DNA of 64,000 bases. Origin: Spirochaetales bacterium. GTDB taxonomy: Bacteria; Spirochaetota; Leptospiria; Leptospirales; Leptonemataceae. Below, one piece after another: positions 24,824 through 33,884 of the stretch. Made by a program: the position numbers and the translations under genes. Below the pieces are notes generated by a model. It made no database searches. It was not told where the DNA came from and saw only the letters and a program-made list of their open reading frames with translations. Positions within the stretch are counted from its first letter, which is position 1. Each line of letters opens with the position of its first letter. The stretch spans positions 1 to 64,000 of the forward strand of contig JABTUL010000001.1 of the NCBI GenBank assembly GCA_015075425.1, in the 5' to 3' direction.

Positions 24824-26549
24824 GATCCACTCCGAATACATTGCTCTGCCCTTCCGGCTGCGCTACCAGAGTTACGCGGATGAACTCATCGAGAACACCG
24901 CAGGTCAAATGTTACATATGCCTGCAGGAACTGCGATGCTACTGTCCAGCCTGGCGCAGTTTCAAGATAGGCGCATAACGCTGGATCGATTGCGAAAGCA
25001 AGGCCTCGAACCTGGCCTTGATGTATTTGAGCAATGCGCGGCGGCCGGTTTGATCGCAAGTGCAAGGGAGATCCTGGAGGAGTGCAAAATCCAGGCCGGG
25101 GCGGTCAAAAGTGGCAATCTGGTATCATTGTGCTGGCTTGCCTGTAATAGGCCCGATTCGCTTGCAGCCAGTATACGCAGTGCATTAAATGATGGCCCAA
25201 CGAAAGTCCGGGAGCTGCAATTCCATGTCTTTGACGACAGCGTGGCGGATCGCGAAGGGATTGCGCGGGCTATCACAGCGATAGAAAAAGAATATAGCTG
25301 CACGATTGCATTACATGATGATGCAGCCAAACGGCAATACTTAAAACGCCTGAATCTTTCTTCAGAAGCTTCGAAACTGGCGCATTTTGCACTATTCCCA
25401 AACGCCCAACCTTCAACGGGCGGAAATCGAAACGCTGTTCTGCTGATGACAGCCGGTCAGAAAATTCTTTGCCTCGACGATGACATTCGGCTAACCTGCT
25501 ACCGTCCGCATTTGGAGCCGCCCCGGTTCAGCTCCGCCTATTTAACCGGGGATTGGTACATGTTTCCATCGATTATTGAAATCACAGATTTTTTGGACTC
25601 AAACTGCAAGCCGGCACACGCTGAATTTGTAGACTTTCATTCGGAGGCGTTACAAAATACTCCAGCGGAGATCGCGCTGGGAGAGAATTCGTGGCGCTCT
25701 CTCACACCTGAACTGGCGAATAAGTTATTGACACACTCATTGCAAATACGCGTGACTTCATCCGGGAGCTATGGCGACTCAGGTCTCGCCAGTCCAGCGC
25801 ATGCGCTTTTTCTGGACGGAGAGATGCGACAGCATTTGCTCCGCGATGCGGATACTTATCGCAGGTCCATTGCCAGCCGTCAGCTGCTTCGTATGAATAA
25901 AGGCCTGACCATCAAGCGCTCCACGCAACTGATGGGCATGAGTCTGGGGCTTGATAATTCGGCATTGCTTCCTCCTTTTTTTCCGGCCTTCCGGAATTCG
26001 GATGGTCTTTTTGCATCCTGCCTGGTCCTCTGCTTTCCAGAGGCTTGCCTTGCTGATCTACCCATCATGCCAGGCCATATTCCGCCCGGATTCCGCCAGC
26101 ACGATCATAAAGACTTATTTGAGATCCCCTGGCGTGTGCCTGAGATATTGCATTCGCTCATTCATGCCTGCCCGGAACCCTTAGCTTCTTCCGGCATCGA
26201 AAATATGAGAGAACTTGCTCGATTCATTCAGTACAATACGGTAAACGAAGAGGTTTTTCAATCTTGCATCATCGAACAACGGCGAAAGGCCCTGCTTCAA
26301 CAACTTCAACAGCTTGATGGACTCCTCGAAAAATTTTATGCTGAGCCAAATTTCTGGGCAGAAGATGTCGAGAAGCGTTGCGATAGAATCTTTGATCTCT
26401 TAAAAAAAGAAAGCTGGCCCATCAACGCTGGAGATGGCAGTGAAGTGGTCCCGTATGTGACCGCACGAGAATTATTGCGGAAATACGCTATGTTACTGGA
26501 AATCTGGCCCGAGATTTACGCGAGAGCGACAGAGCTGAATTCCAACTGA
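24813..26549 (+). CDS. unrecognised protein: PqqD-like N-terminus plus glycosyltransferase-like core
   Basis: This is a 578-residue protein. Residues 20-90 (ENTAGQMLHMPAGTAMLLSS, then a helix pair ending AAAGLIAS) resemble the winged-helix PqqD/RRE fold that binds leader peptides. From about 105 a GT-A-like unit appears: NLVSLCWLACNRPDSLAASI, then LQFHVFDDS and ILCLDDDIRL (a DxD-type metal site near residue 230). The remaining 330 residues are helical and unfamiliar. It is coupled to the Hydin-type lipoprotein gene and lies inside the 44-bp repeats. A role in sugar modification of a peptide or lipoprotein is a guess. Confidence 0.45.
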   Translation: MAAEIHSEYIALPFRLRYQSYADELIENTAGQMLHMPAGTAMLLSSLAQFQDRRITLDRLRKQGLEPGLDVFEQCAAAGLIASAREILEECKIQAGAVKSGNLVSLCWLACNRPDSLAASIRSALNDGPTKVRELQFHVFDDSVADREGIARAITAIEKEYSCTIALHDDAAKRQYLKRLNLSSEASKLAHFALFPNAQPSTGGNRNAVLLMTAGQKILCLDDDIRLTCYRPHLEPPRFSSAYLTGDWYMFPSIIEITDFLDSNCKPAHAEFVDFHSEALQNTPAEIALGENSWRSLTPELANKLLTHSLQIRVTSSGSYGDSGLASPAHALFLDGEMRQHLLRDADTYRRSIASRQLLRMNKGLTIKRSTQLMGMSLGLDNSALLPPFFPAFRNSDGLFASCLVLCFPEACLADLPIMPGHIPPGFRQHDHKDLFEIPWRVPEILHSLIHACPEPLASSGIENMRELARFIQYNTVNEEVFQSCIIEQRRKALLQQLQQLDGLLEKFYAEPNFWAEDVEKRCDRIFDLLKKESWPINAGDGSEVVPYVTARELLRKYAMLLEIWPEIYARATELNSN

Positions 26550-26574
26550 CGCACATTCAGATAAACTTCGGGCA

Positions 26575-26618
26575 GCCGCACTTGCGGCAAGTCCGTTACC
26601 GGGAATTCAGTGCATCGC
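26575..26618. repeat. 44-bp direct repeat, right copy (3' end of carrier-like gene)
   Basis: The copy covers the last eight codons and stop (TAA at 26598-26596) of the minus-strand acyl-carrier-like gene and its first downstream bases. These include the small dyad GCCGC-ACTT-GCGGC. It matches the left copy at 43 of 44 positions. Integration or duplication at a gene 3' end is the simplest explanation. Confidence 0.85.
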
Positions 26619-26919
26619 GCATATACTCGGAAATCGAACGTATTGTGTTTGCTTCTGTAAACATTCCTTTCGACAAAAACAGGCTCAGTTCGTTAGCAAC
26701 GAAATTTCTAATTTCCGTTGCTGTTTGCTCGTTCACTCCGAGGGATGCGAAAGAGTCGTCAGGATTCAGGTGTTCTGCCTTCCGACTGGTGTTCAGGGCG
26801 ATCACACGCGTAACGTAGGCAATGATTTTGTCCAGTTGTTCTGTGCTATCCTTGACGTTCACCAGAGAATCGCGAACTTCGGATTTGAAAGAATCATCTG
26901 CGCCGCTGTTTGAATCCAT
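26596..26919 (-). CDS. acyl-carrier-like protein lacking the phosphopantetheine serine
   Basis: This is a 107-residue protein whose residues 28-105 follow the four-helix carrier pattern: DDSFASLGVNEQTATEIRNF, then LFLSKGMFTEANTIRSISEY. In active carriers the motif is LGxDSL; here it is LGVNEQ, with Glu-64 where the modified Ser should be. It therefore cannot carry a thioester by the known route and may act as a protein-protein adaptor. It lies 18 bases downstream of cysC on the same strand, so the two are probably co-transcribed. Its 3' end is duplicated 3.55 kb away. Confidence 0.65.
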   Translation of the reverse strand: MDSNSGADDSFKSEVRDSLVNVKDSTEQLDKIIAYVTRVIALNTSRKAEHLNPDDSFASLGVNEQTATEIRNFVANELSLFLSKGMFTEANTIRSISEYMRDALNSR

Positions 26920-26937
26920 TTTTTTACCTCTAAAATA

Positions 26938-27540
26938 TCAAATTGTGTAAGGAAGATTGGAGCGGTACAGCACTTGCCGATCGCGTAGAAGGACGCGCAG
27001 CATTTCCAGTCCTGTTTCCAGTGTGACCGAGTCCGTGGGTATGGTGAGGTCAGGTTTGTAGGGCTCTTCGTAAGGAGAGCCCTTGCCCGTCAGGTTGGAA
27101 AGCTGCCCGCTACGCTCTTTGCGGTAAAGGCCTTTTACGTCTCGTCTTTCGCAAATCTGTAAGTCGCATTTCACAAAAATTTCCAGATAGTAATCATTGC
27201 CAATGCGGGCCCGGGCGGCCTGCCTGTCCCTTAGATAAGGAGCGATGGCGGCCACGCAGACCACGTAACCTTCTTTGAGAAAGAGAGCCGCCACCTCTGT
27301 GATCCGCCGGATGTTCTCTGAGCGGTCCTCACGCGAGAAGCCCAGATCAGAACACAGCCCGTTACGCAAATCGTCGCCATCTAACAGGACCACTGGCACA
27401 TGGGAGCGAATCAGCTCTTGCTGTAGAGCCGTGGCCAGAGTTGTCTTTCCGGCCCCGGAAAGCCCGGTAAACCAGAGCAGCGCCGGGCGATGGCGATCGG
27501 GGACGGCCTGAAAATGGAATCGCGATAAGGTATCACTCAT
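26938..27540 (-). CDS. cysC: adenylylsulfate (APS) kinase
   Basis: This is a 200-residue protein from ATG 27540. The P-loop GLSGAGKTT is at 26-34; LLDGDDLRNGLCSDLGFSRE, the Arg in DRSENIRRI, and the lid KGLYRKERSGQLSNLTG follow. It phosphorylates adenylylsulfate to PAPS, the donor for sulfotransferases. No sulfate adenylyltransferase (cysDN) or PAPS reductase is present in the window. That fits a role in sulfation rather than assimilation, for example with the fusion enzyme at 10466-11830. It is divergent from recG and precedes the carrier-like gene. Confidence 0.92.
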   Translation of the reverse strand: MSDTLSRFHFQAVPDRHRPALLWFTGLSGAGKTTLATALQQELIRSHVPVVLLDGDDLRNGLCSDLGFSREDRSENIRRITEVAALFLKEGYVVCVAAIAPYLRDRQAARARIGNDYYLEIFVKCDLQICERRDVKGLYRKERSGQLSNLTGKGSPYEEPYKPDLTIPTDSVTLETGLEMLRVLLRDRQVLYRSNLPYTI

Positions 27541-27622
27541 GGGAAAGCTACTTTTCTGAGCCCCGGCGCCTGTATATCCAAAAAAAGCTTTCCCTGTCGC
27601 GGTCATCCAACCGCTTTTTCCT

Positions 27623-29698
27623 GTGGCCAGACGTGCCTTAGCCAGTCCTACACCGGACCCGGTCCTGCAGCCGGTCAGCGCCCTTAAGGGAGTGGGTCCG
27701 GCCCGCGCCCGGGCGCTGAAGCTGGCCGGCATTGAGACAATAGAGGATCTTTACTATTACTTTCCGCGGCGCTATTTGGATCGAACCGTGCAGGCAAATG
27801 TACCCCTGCAGGCCGGGACGCCGGTCACTTTACTTGTAGAAGTAGAATCGAGTTTTGTGGCCCATGGGCGGCGCAGCCGACTCATGGTGCAAACTCGCTG
27901 CGGTCAGCAGAAAATCACTCTGGTCTGGTTCCGGCGTTACCAGTTCTTTCAGCGGCAGTTTGAGCGCGGCCAGCTGCTGATCGTTTCCGGAAAACTGGAG
28001 GATTTCCAGGGTTGGCAAATCGTTCATCCAGACTTTGAGGTGATGGATGCCGATGAACAGAAATTGGTGCACGTGGGTCGGATCATACCTCTTTACCGAT
28101 CCGGTGAAGAGCTACAGAACGGCGGATTTGACAGTAGAGGCTTCCGACGTCTGATATCGGCACTTGAGATCAGCATCCCTTCCGTGCTACCGCAAGCGGA
28201 GGAGCGTTTTCAAATTCGCCGCAATCAGGCTCTCGCGCATATTCATTTCCCACCTTCAGAAGAGGCACTGGAGCGAGCACGGTCTTATCTTCTGTATGAG
28301 GAATTGTATTTATTCCTGTTATTGATGCGCGAGAAAGTTCTCAGTCGGGTTCAGAATAATCGCCTCTATAAACCACTCATTCCAGAAGAGAGTAATCTAT
28401 TCCGGGACCTGGTTTCCCGTTTGCCCTTTGCGCTGACCCGCGGGCAGAAGCAGATTATAGCGGAAGTATCCCGAATCTGTCAGACTTCGCATTCGGAGTC
28501 CTTTCTTTTGCAAGGAGATGTTGGTTCGGGCAAGACACTTGTTGCCCTGCTTCTTGCCTGCCTCTATGTCGAACAGGGACTTCAAGTTGCCTTCCTGGCC
28601 CCGACCGATGTTCTGGCCCGCCAGCACTACCAGACCATTTCTACAGCCGTGGGGCTCTTTGGCAGACCGCGGCCGGGGCTTTTGACCGCTCAGGGTTCGC
28701 GCAAAGAGCGCGCTGCTTTGCTGGCAGAACTACAGCAAGGTGCGATCGATCTGGTTATTGGCACTCATGCTCTGCTTTCAGAGGATGTTGTCTTTGGGAA
28801 ACTTGCTTTTGTCATCATTGATGAACAACATCGATTTGGAGTCGAGCAGCGCGAGGCTTTGATTGGCAAGGGATCCCATCCAGATACACTGGCAATGACG
28901 GCCACGCCCATTCCCCGAACTCTCTGTTTGACGGCGTATGCAGATCTGAAGCTACTTCTGCTTAAAGAGAAGCCGGCCGGCCGCAAAGCAGTAAAGTCAC
29001 TCTGGTTGAAGGAAAAGGATCGCGAGGGTCTGTACCGATCCATTCGCAAATACGTAAGCCAGGGCCAGCAATGTTTTATTGTTTATCCTTTAATTTCTGA
29101 ATCAGAAAAAGTGGATCTGAAAGCTGCCAGCGACGCCTTCCTGGATCTGGAGCAAATCTTTAAAGAATTTTCTGTAGCGCTACTTCACGGGCGCATGCCT
29201 GCCCGGGATAAAGAAAGAGTGATGCGGGAATTCAAAGAAGGGCGAACCGGTATTCTTGTGACTACAACGGTTATTGAGGTGGGAGTGGACGTGCCCAATG
29301 CCACCATCATGGTAGTGGAGCATGCCGATCGTTTTGGCATTTCTCAGCTGCATCAATTGCGCGGTCGAGTGGGGCGCGGCGCACAGGAAAGTTTTTGCAT
29401 TTACATGACCCCGGATGCTGTAACAGACGATGCCCGTGAACGTCTGGAGGCGCTGGTGAAAAGCCAGGATGGATTCTATCTGGCAGATATCGATTTGAAG
29501 CTAAGAGGGCCGGGAGAATTGCTGGGTTTGCGCCAGCATGGACTTCCCGGCCTGCAGCTTGCCGACTTGCAGCGGGATCAAAAACTTGCGGAAACTATCT
29601 ATCAAGAAGTTCAGGACCTTTCCACATTGAATCCAGAGCTGGTTGCTCTGGCGCACCGTCGGTTTCGTTCCGTGGGCGATATATTTGGGTTTACATAG
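27623..29698 (+). CDS. recG: ATP-dependent DNA helicase RecG
   Basis: This 691-residue protein, read from GTG 27623, has the RecG layout. The N-terminal wedge domain contains a helix-hairpin-helix start (LKGVGPARARALKLAGI) and FPRRYLDR. The helicase core has Walker A LLQGDVGSGKTLVA, IDEQHRFG (DEQH box), MTATPIPRTL, and motif VI HQLRGRVGRG. The C-terminus has the usual motif after IYMTPDA. RecG reverses stalled forks and processes branched DNA. Length and motifs are normal. Confidence 0.95.
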   Translation: MARRALASPTPDPVLQPVSALKGVGPARARALKLAGIETIEDLYYYFPRRYLDRTVQANVPLQAGTPVTLLVEVESSFVAHGRRSRLMVQTRCGQQKITLVWFRRYQFFQRQFERGQLLIVSGKLEDFQGWQIVHPDFEVMDADEQKLVHVGRIIPLYRSGEELQNGGFDSRGFRRLISALEISIPSVLPQAEERFQIRRNQALAHIHFPPSEEALERARSYLLYEELYLFLLLMREKVLSRVQNNRLYKPLIPEESNLFRDLVSRLPFALTRGQKQIIAEVSRICQTSHSESFLLQGDVGSGKTLVALLLACLYVEQGLQVAFLAPTDVLARQHYQTISTAVGLFGRPRPGLLTAQGSRKERAALLAELQQGAIDLVIGTHALLSEDVVFGKLAFVIIDEQHRFGVEQREALIGKGSHPDTLAMTATPIPRTLCLTAYADLKLLLLKEKPAGRKAVKSLWLKEKDREGLYRSIRKYVSQGQQCFIVYPLISESEKVDLKAASDAFLDLEQIFKEFSVALLHGRMPARDKERVMREFKEGRTGILVTTTVIEVGVDVPNATIMVVEHADRFGISQLHQLRGRVGRGAQESFCIYMTPDAVTDDARERLEALVKSQDGFYLADIDLKLRGPGELLGLRQHGLPGLQLADLQRDQKLAETIYQEVQDLSTLNPELVALAHRRFRSVGDIFGFT

Positions 29699-29711
29699 GA
29701 TTGAATGCACT

Positions 29712-30032
29712 ATGATGATTCCGCGCAAGAAAGGCCAACCCCCCCGCCGCTTTTCATTTCAGGGCAAGATCTGGTTGTATCAGGGGGATGCAGCCTGGCA
29801 CTTTCTGACCCTTCCAGAAGAAATAGGGAAAGAGATTCGCGGGCTGTCTTCCGTAAAGCGCGGCTGGGGCTCGCGAAAAGTCCAGGTCACTGTGGGAGAA
29901 AGTAGCTGGCTTACATCCATTTTTCCGGACAAGAAGGCGGGTAGCTATCTGTTGCCGCTCAAGGCCGCAGTACGCAAAAAGGAACAATTGCATGCAGGCA
30001 TGGAGGTAGGGGTCACCCTGGAGTTGGTTTAA
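29712..30032 (+). CDS. DUF1905-domain protein
   Basis: This is a 106-residue protein from ATG 29712. FSFQGKIWLYQGDAAWHFLTLP, then KRGWGSRKVQVTVGESSW and SYLLPLKAAVRKKEQL, are the features of the DUF1905 beta-barrel (AF2212-like). The function is unknown; family members are often fused to YdeI-like proteins. It follows recG by 13 bases and may share its transcript. Confidence 0.75.
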   Translation: MMIPRKKGQPPRRFSFQGKIWLYQGDAAWHFLTLPEEIGKEIRGLSSVKRGWGSRKVQVTVGESSWLTSIFPDKKAGSYLLPLKAAVRKKEQLHAGMEVGVTLELV

Positions 30033-30048
30033 CTTTCCAGGATTTTAA

Positions 30049-31110
30049 TTAAAAGTATTTAACTACGGGAACTTCCTCTTTGATTTGTTTGTGGTGTTTT
30101 TTGATACCCTTTACCCACCCCCTGTAATTCAGGTCGATCGCCGCGCGATGTACGGAGCCATTCAGGGTATAGTTTTCTTGCTTTCGCAACAGTAAGTGAC
30201 CCAGTTCATGCAGCCACAGAAAGGCAATCGTCTCCAGTTTTTCTTCAGCCGTGTAGTTGCCCCGCTCTGCGATGAAAAAGGGTCCATCGGACAAAAAGGG
30301 GTAGAGGGCCAGCATCCCTGCACCGCGGTAGGGTCGATACTCATTGTTTTCTACAAATCCGGAAGTGATACCGCCACGGTTGATGACATACAGGGGCATA
30401 GTCCGGTCCGGCGCGGCCAGGATGGTATTGGTAACGATAAAGTCGGCCTCCTTCTCCTGATAAAGAAGAGCGTCCCAGTAGGCGAAAGCGGTCTGGCGCG
30501 TGAGGGCCGGGATATGGCGGAGTTCCTTACCCTCACGGTTTCTTTCTGAATAGATAGCTTGATTTTTTTTCACAAACTGGCGGGCGATTTGACTGATATA
30601 CAGTGCCTCTGAGTCGCCACGCGGGCCGAACGTTGCTTCAATGAGATCCACATCATGGGAGCGCAGCACGCGAAGAATGGCCGGCTCAACTTGTCTGGCC
30701 AGGTCCGGGTCGGCAAAACTCAGATGCCAGCCCTGGATGGGGTAAGAAGTAACGGGGTGATTGAATCGTTCCTCGCAACGTTCAAAAAACCGATCTATGG
30801 GTTCGCGACCGCTGAGCTTGAACTGGACCTTGAGATCCAGGTATTCACGAGCGAGCTTTTCCGTTAAAGCAAAGAGCTTTCGTGGTTCCGGGAGGTCGGG
30901 CATGGCCCCGTCCTCGACATACAGAACGTTCAGGGTATGCTTTGCTTTAAGGTCTACAGGTTCCAGGGGCGGCAGATTTTCCACATAGGCATGAAAGCTT
31001 TTTTCCATTCCTGCCAGCGGATCCTCTTTGATTTCCTTTTTTTGACAAACCAGAGCGAGCAGCAGGAAAACAGGCCAGGTAACGGATATGAATTTACAAT
31101 GTATGAACAT
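30049..31110 (-). CDS. HELGH-type putative zinc metalloprotease lipoprotein
   Basis: This is a protein of about 353 residues. ATG 31110 has a GGAGGG site 11 bases upstream and gives a leader (WPVFLLLALVCQKKE) with a relaxed lipobox at Cys. Near the C-terminus, ETIAFLWLHELGHLLLRKQENY holds HExxH, the zinc motif of gluzincin- and archaemetzincin-like peptidases. A longer start at 31134 is possible. The third zinc ligand cannot be named with confidence. It is divergent from ispE. Confidence 0.6.
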   Translation of the reverse strand: MFIHCKFISVTWPVFLLLALVCQKKEIKEDPLAGMEKSFHAYVENLPPLEPVDLKAKHTLNVLYVEDGAMPDLPEPRKLFALTEKLAREYLDLKVQFKLSGREPIDRFFERCEERFNHPVTSYPIQGWHLSFADPDLARQVEPAILRVLRSHDVDLIEATFGPRGDSEALYISQIARQFVKKNQAIYSERNREGKELRHIPALTRQTAFAYWDALLYQEKEADFIVTNTILAAPDRTMPLYVINRGGITSGFVENNEYRPYRGAGMLALYPFLSDGPFFIAERGNYTAEEKLETIAFLWLHELGHLLLRKQENYTLNGSVHRAAIDLNYRGWVKGIKKHHKQIKEEVPVVKYF

Positions 31111-31207
31111 TTCCCAGGCTTCCCTCCATGCCATCGGATTCAAAGAAGGAGCAGGCAGGTCGTCAAGGCGGTTTTCCTTTGAACCTGGACATTGCGCACA
31201 CACCCTC

Positions 31208-32104
31208 ATGAATCATCCGGGTTATCGACTGCGGGCACCGGCCAAGATCAATCTGGGACTGGAAATCTTTCACCGCAGTCCCGGCGGTAAACACTACCTT
31301 GCCAGCATTTTTCTGCCTGTTTCTCTGGCCGATGAGCTTATCTTCCGGCCCGCTGAAGAGGATGGGCTCTCCACGGTAAATTTGCTGGATGGTCCCGCGC
31401 GTCAGAGCTTTGCTGCTGTCAGTGAGGGCGGGAGCATACAGAACAATCTGGTCCACCGGGCGCTACAGCTCACGCAGCCTTACCGCACAGAGCGCTTTCA
31501 GATAGAATTGCACAAAGTGATCCCCACAGGCGGCGGGCTTGGCGGCGGCAGTTCCGATGCCGGTTGCACTCTGCGATTTTTGCGACCTTACTTGAACTGC
31601 AGTGAGTCTGCTCTTGATGGGCTGGCATTGTCCCTTGGTTCGGATGTCCCTTTCTTTCTCAAACCCGAGCCGGCTTTGATCCATGGCCTGGGTGAGCGAC
31701 GAACGACTATCGAAATCGGTCCGGGCCTCGGAATGTTATGTCTCCCGGATATCCACATGGGCACGGCTGAAGCCTTCTCCAGCCTAAAAAGGCCTTTACA
31801 CCCTGCCCCACCTCCCGAATCGTTGCAATCGCTGACGGAAAGTGTTCGGCAGGCGCTCAGAAAATCAGACTGGGCCAGGGTGCAGGGTTTGCGAAACGAC
31901 TTCGAACCAATCGTTTTTGAACTCCATCCCCGGCTGGCTCTGGTGAAGGATCGTATGGTTCAGGCCGGTGCGGCGTTTGCCTCGCTGTCGGGATCGGGAT
32001 CAGCGCTCTATGGCCTTTTTGCGGCGGGATTTGATGTGGGGGCGCTCTGCCGGCAATTCGGGGCATGGTTTCCTACCTTCAAATTTATCGAATTTAATTT
32101 TTAA
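31208..32104 (+). CDS. ispE: 4-diphosphocytidyl-2-C-methyl-D-erythritol kinase
   Basis: This is a protein of about 298 residues from ATG 31208, a GHMP kinase of the MEP isoprenoid pathway. It has LRAPAKINLGLEIF at the start, the ATP loop PTGGGLGGGSSDAG near 105-118, GSDVPFFL, and the C-terminal FASLSGSGSALYGLF. It phosphorylates CDP-ME. ispD lies 14 kb downstream. The gene ends four bases before the tRNA-Gln gene. Confidence 0.93.
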   Translation: MNHPGYRLRAPAKINLGLEIFHRSPGGKHYLASIFLPVSLADELIFRPAEEDGLSTVNLLDGPARQSFAAVSEGGSIQNNLVHRALQLTQPYRTERFQIELHKVIPTGGGLGGGSSDAGCTLRFLRPYLNCSESALDGLALSLGSDVPFFLKPEPALIHGLGERRTTIEIGPGLGMLCLPDIHMGTAEAFSSLKRPLHPAPPPESLQSLTESVRQALRKSDWARVQGLRNDFEPIVFELHPRLALVKDRMVQAGAAFASLSGSGSALYGLFAAGFDVGALCRQFGAWFPTFKFIEFNF

Positions 32105-32107
32105 TAC

Positions 32108-32182
32108 TGGGCCGTCGCCAAGCGGTAAGGCAGCGGGTTTTGGTCTCGCCATCCGGAGGTTCGAATCCTCCCGGCCCAGCCA
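32108..32182 (+). tRNA. tRNA-Gln (TTG anticodon)
   Basis: The acceptor stem TGGGCCG pairs with CGGCCCA (32172-32178), followed by discriminator G and an encoded CCA (32180-32182). The anticodon arm GCGGG-TTTTGGT-CTCGC has anticodon TTG. The D arm (AAGCGGTAAGG) and T arm (GAGGTTCGAATCCTC) are regular. It lies between ispE and the glmU-like gene and may be co-transcribed with them. Confidence 0.95.
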
Positions 32183-32188
32183 GGTATC

Positions 32189-32935
32189 ATGACAAAGAGC
32201 GTTGCAGTAGTACTGGCGGCCGGAAAGGGCACCCGCATGCAATCGGAACTGCCCAAGGTAGCCGTTGAGCTCCTGGGTAAGCCGCTGCTTGTGCATGTAC
32301 TGGATTCACTCGTCCAGGCGGGCCTTGGACGGATCATCATCATCGTTGGTTACAAGCAGGAAGTGGTTCGGCGCATCACTCCCGCCTACCCTGGAGTCCA
32401 GATTGAATTTGCCGAACAAAAAGAACAGCGCGGAACGGCCGATGCGCTTCTCTCCGCGCGGCATGCGCTCTCGGGTTTTAGCGGACAGATACTCGTCACC
32501 TGCGGGGACATGCCGGCCATACGTCCGCAAACCTTCCAGCGCTTGCTCTGTGCCGGCGGGGAGCCCGGAAAAGAACCCTACATGGCGCTGCTTTCCGCAA
32601 AGCTCGCTGTGCCCACAGGGTACGGTCGTATTGTGAGAACGGCCGGAGCGCAGGTGGAAGCCATCGTTGAAGAGAAGGATGCTACACCGGAAATCAAATC
32701 CATTGAAGAAGTCAATGCCGGGACCTACGTTTTTCCCGCCCCTGCCATCTTTGAGATCATGGAGCAAATCGGCTCAAACAATGCTCAGAAAGAATACTAC
32801 CTCACCGATACCGTTGCTCTGAGTCGTCAGGCCGGCCATACCGTGAATGCCGTTTTGATGGAAGATGCCAGCGAAGTGCTGGGAGTCAATTCCCTTGTGG
32901 ATCTAACTGTGCTCGCGGAGAAGCTGGCTTCATGA
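32189..32935 (+). CDS. glmU: UDP-N-acetylglucosamine pyrophosphorylase (GlmU uridylyltransferase domain only)
   Basis: This is a 248-residue protein. It has [18 protein letters not shown] (nucleotide loop with the catalytic Arg and Lys), [10 protein letters not shown] (UDP-GlcNAc loop), [16 protein letters not shown] and [10 protein letters not shown]. Bifunctional GlmU is about 450 residues with a left-handed beta-helix acetyltransferase. That half is missing here and the next gene starts immediately (4-base overlap), so the acetylation step must be done elsewhere. It supplies UDP-GlcNAc for peptidoglycan. Confidence 0.85.
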   Translation: MTKSVAVVLAAGKGTRMQSELPKVAVELLGKPLLVHVLDSLVQAGLGRIIIIVGYKQEVVRRITPAYPGVQIEFAEQKEQRGTADALLSARHALSGFSGQILVTCGDMPAIRPQTFQRLLCAGGEPGKEPYMALLSAKLAVPTGYGRIVRTAGAQVEAIVEEKDATPEIKSIEEVNAGTYVFPAPAIFEIMEQIGSNNAQKEYYLTDTVALSRQAGHTVNAVLMEDASEVLGVNSLVDLTVLAEKLAS

Positions 32936-33870
32936 AAGGGGAACTGCTGGTATTTTCCGGCACCGCCAATCCCGGTCTTTCTGCGGAAATCGGGCGCTGG
33001 CTGGATGTAGAGGTGGCACCGGCGACCATCAAACAATTTTCCGATGGGGAGATCTCTATCAAGCTCAATGCCAATTGCCGTGGCCGTGATGTTTTTTTGA
33101 TCCAGCCGACTTCCTCTCCGGCTAACGATCATTTGATGCAGATGCTGCTCATGCTCGACGCGATTCGTCGGGCTTCGGCCATGCGTATCACCGTTGTTCT
33201 TCCTTACTATGGCTACGGCCGCCAGGATCGCAAATCAGAGCCGCGCGTGCCCATTTCCGCCCGCGTGGTGGCGGATCTGATCGAATCCATGGGCCCGGAT
33301 CGGATTTTATGCATGGACCTTCACGCCGATCAAATCCAGGGCTTTTTCCGACTGCCCGTGGACCATCTCTACGCTGCGCCGGTGTTTGTGGACTACATCA
33401 AATCGCGCAATTTTCCGGATCCGGTGATTGTCTCGCCCGATTCGGGCGGCGTGGAGCGGGCTCGTTTTCTGGCCAGGCAGATCAATGCTGGCCTGGCCAT
33501 CATCGACAAGCGGCGGCCGCAGGCCAATGTTTCAGAAATCATGCACGTAATTGGAGACGTAGAGGGTCGTACCTGTATTCTCTACGATGATATGATCGAT
33601 ACAGCAGGCACGATCAGTAAAGGGGCGCAGGCTTTGAAAGAAAATGGAGCAAGTCAGGTGCTGGCCTGCGCCACCCATGCCGTGCTTTCGGGACAGGCTC
33701 TGCAAAGGCTGGAAGAATCGGTCCTTGATGAAGTGATTTTAAGCAATACGATTCCCATTGTGGAGAGTCGTAAAATAGGTAAGATCACCGTTCTCTCGGT
33801 GGCCCGGCTGGTAGCGGAAGCGATTCGGCGCATCCACAATGAGGAATCTGTAAGTTCTTTATTTTTATAA
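32932..33870 (+). CDS. prs: ribose-phosphate pyrophosphokinase
   Basis: This is a 312-residue protein. [20 protein letters not shown], the ATP-binding [30 protein letters not shown] and the PRPP loop [13 protein letters not shown] mark the family. It makes PRPP for nucleotide, histidine and tryptophan synthesis. glmU-prs-rplY-pth is a common gene order in bacteria. Length is normal. Confidence 0.96.
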   Translation: MKGELLVFSGTANPGLSAEIGRWLDVEVAPATIKQFSDGEISIKLNANCRGRDVFLIQPTSSPANDHLMQMLLMLDAIRRASAMRITVVLPYYGYGRQDRKSEPRVPISARVVADLIESMGPDRILCMDLHADQIQGFFRLPVDHLYAAPVFVDYIKSRNFPDPVIVSPDSGGVERARFLARQINAGLAIIDKRRPQANVSEIMHVIGDVEGRTCILYDDMIDTAGTISKGAQALKENGASQVLACATHAVLSGQALQRLEESVLDEVILSNTIPIVESRKIGKITVLSVARLVAEAIRRIHNEESVSSLFL

Positions 33871-33884
33871 ATAGGAGTTAAGAA

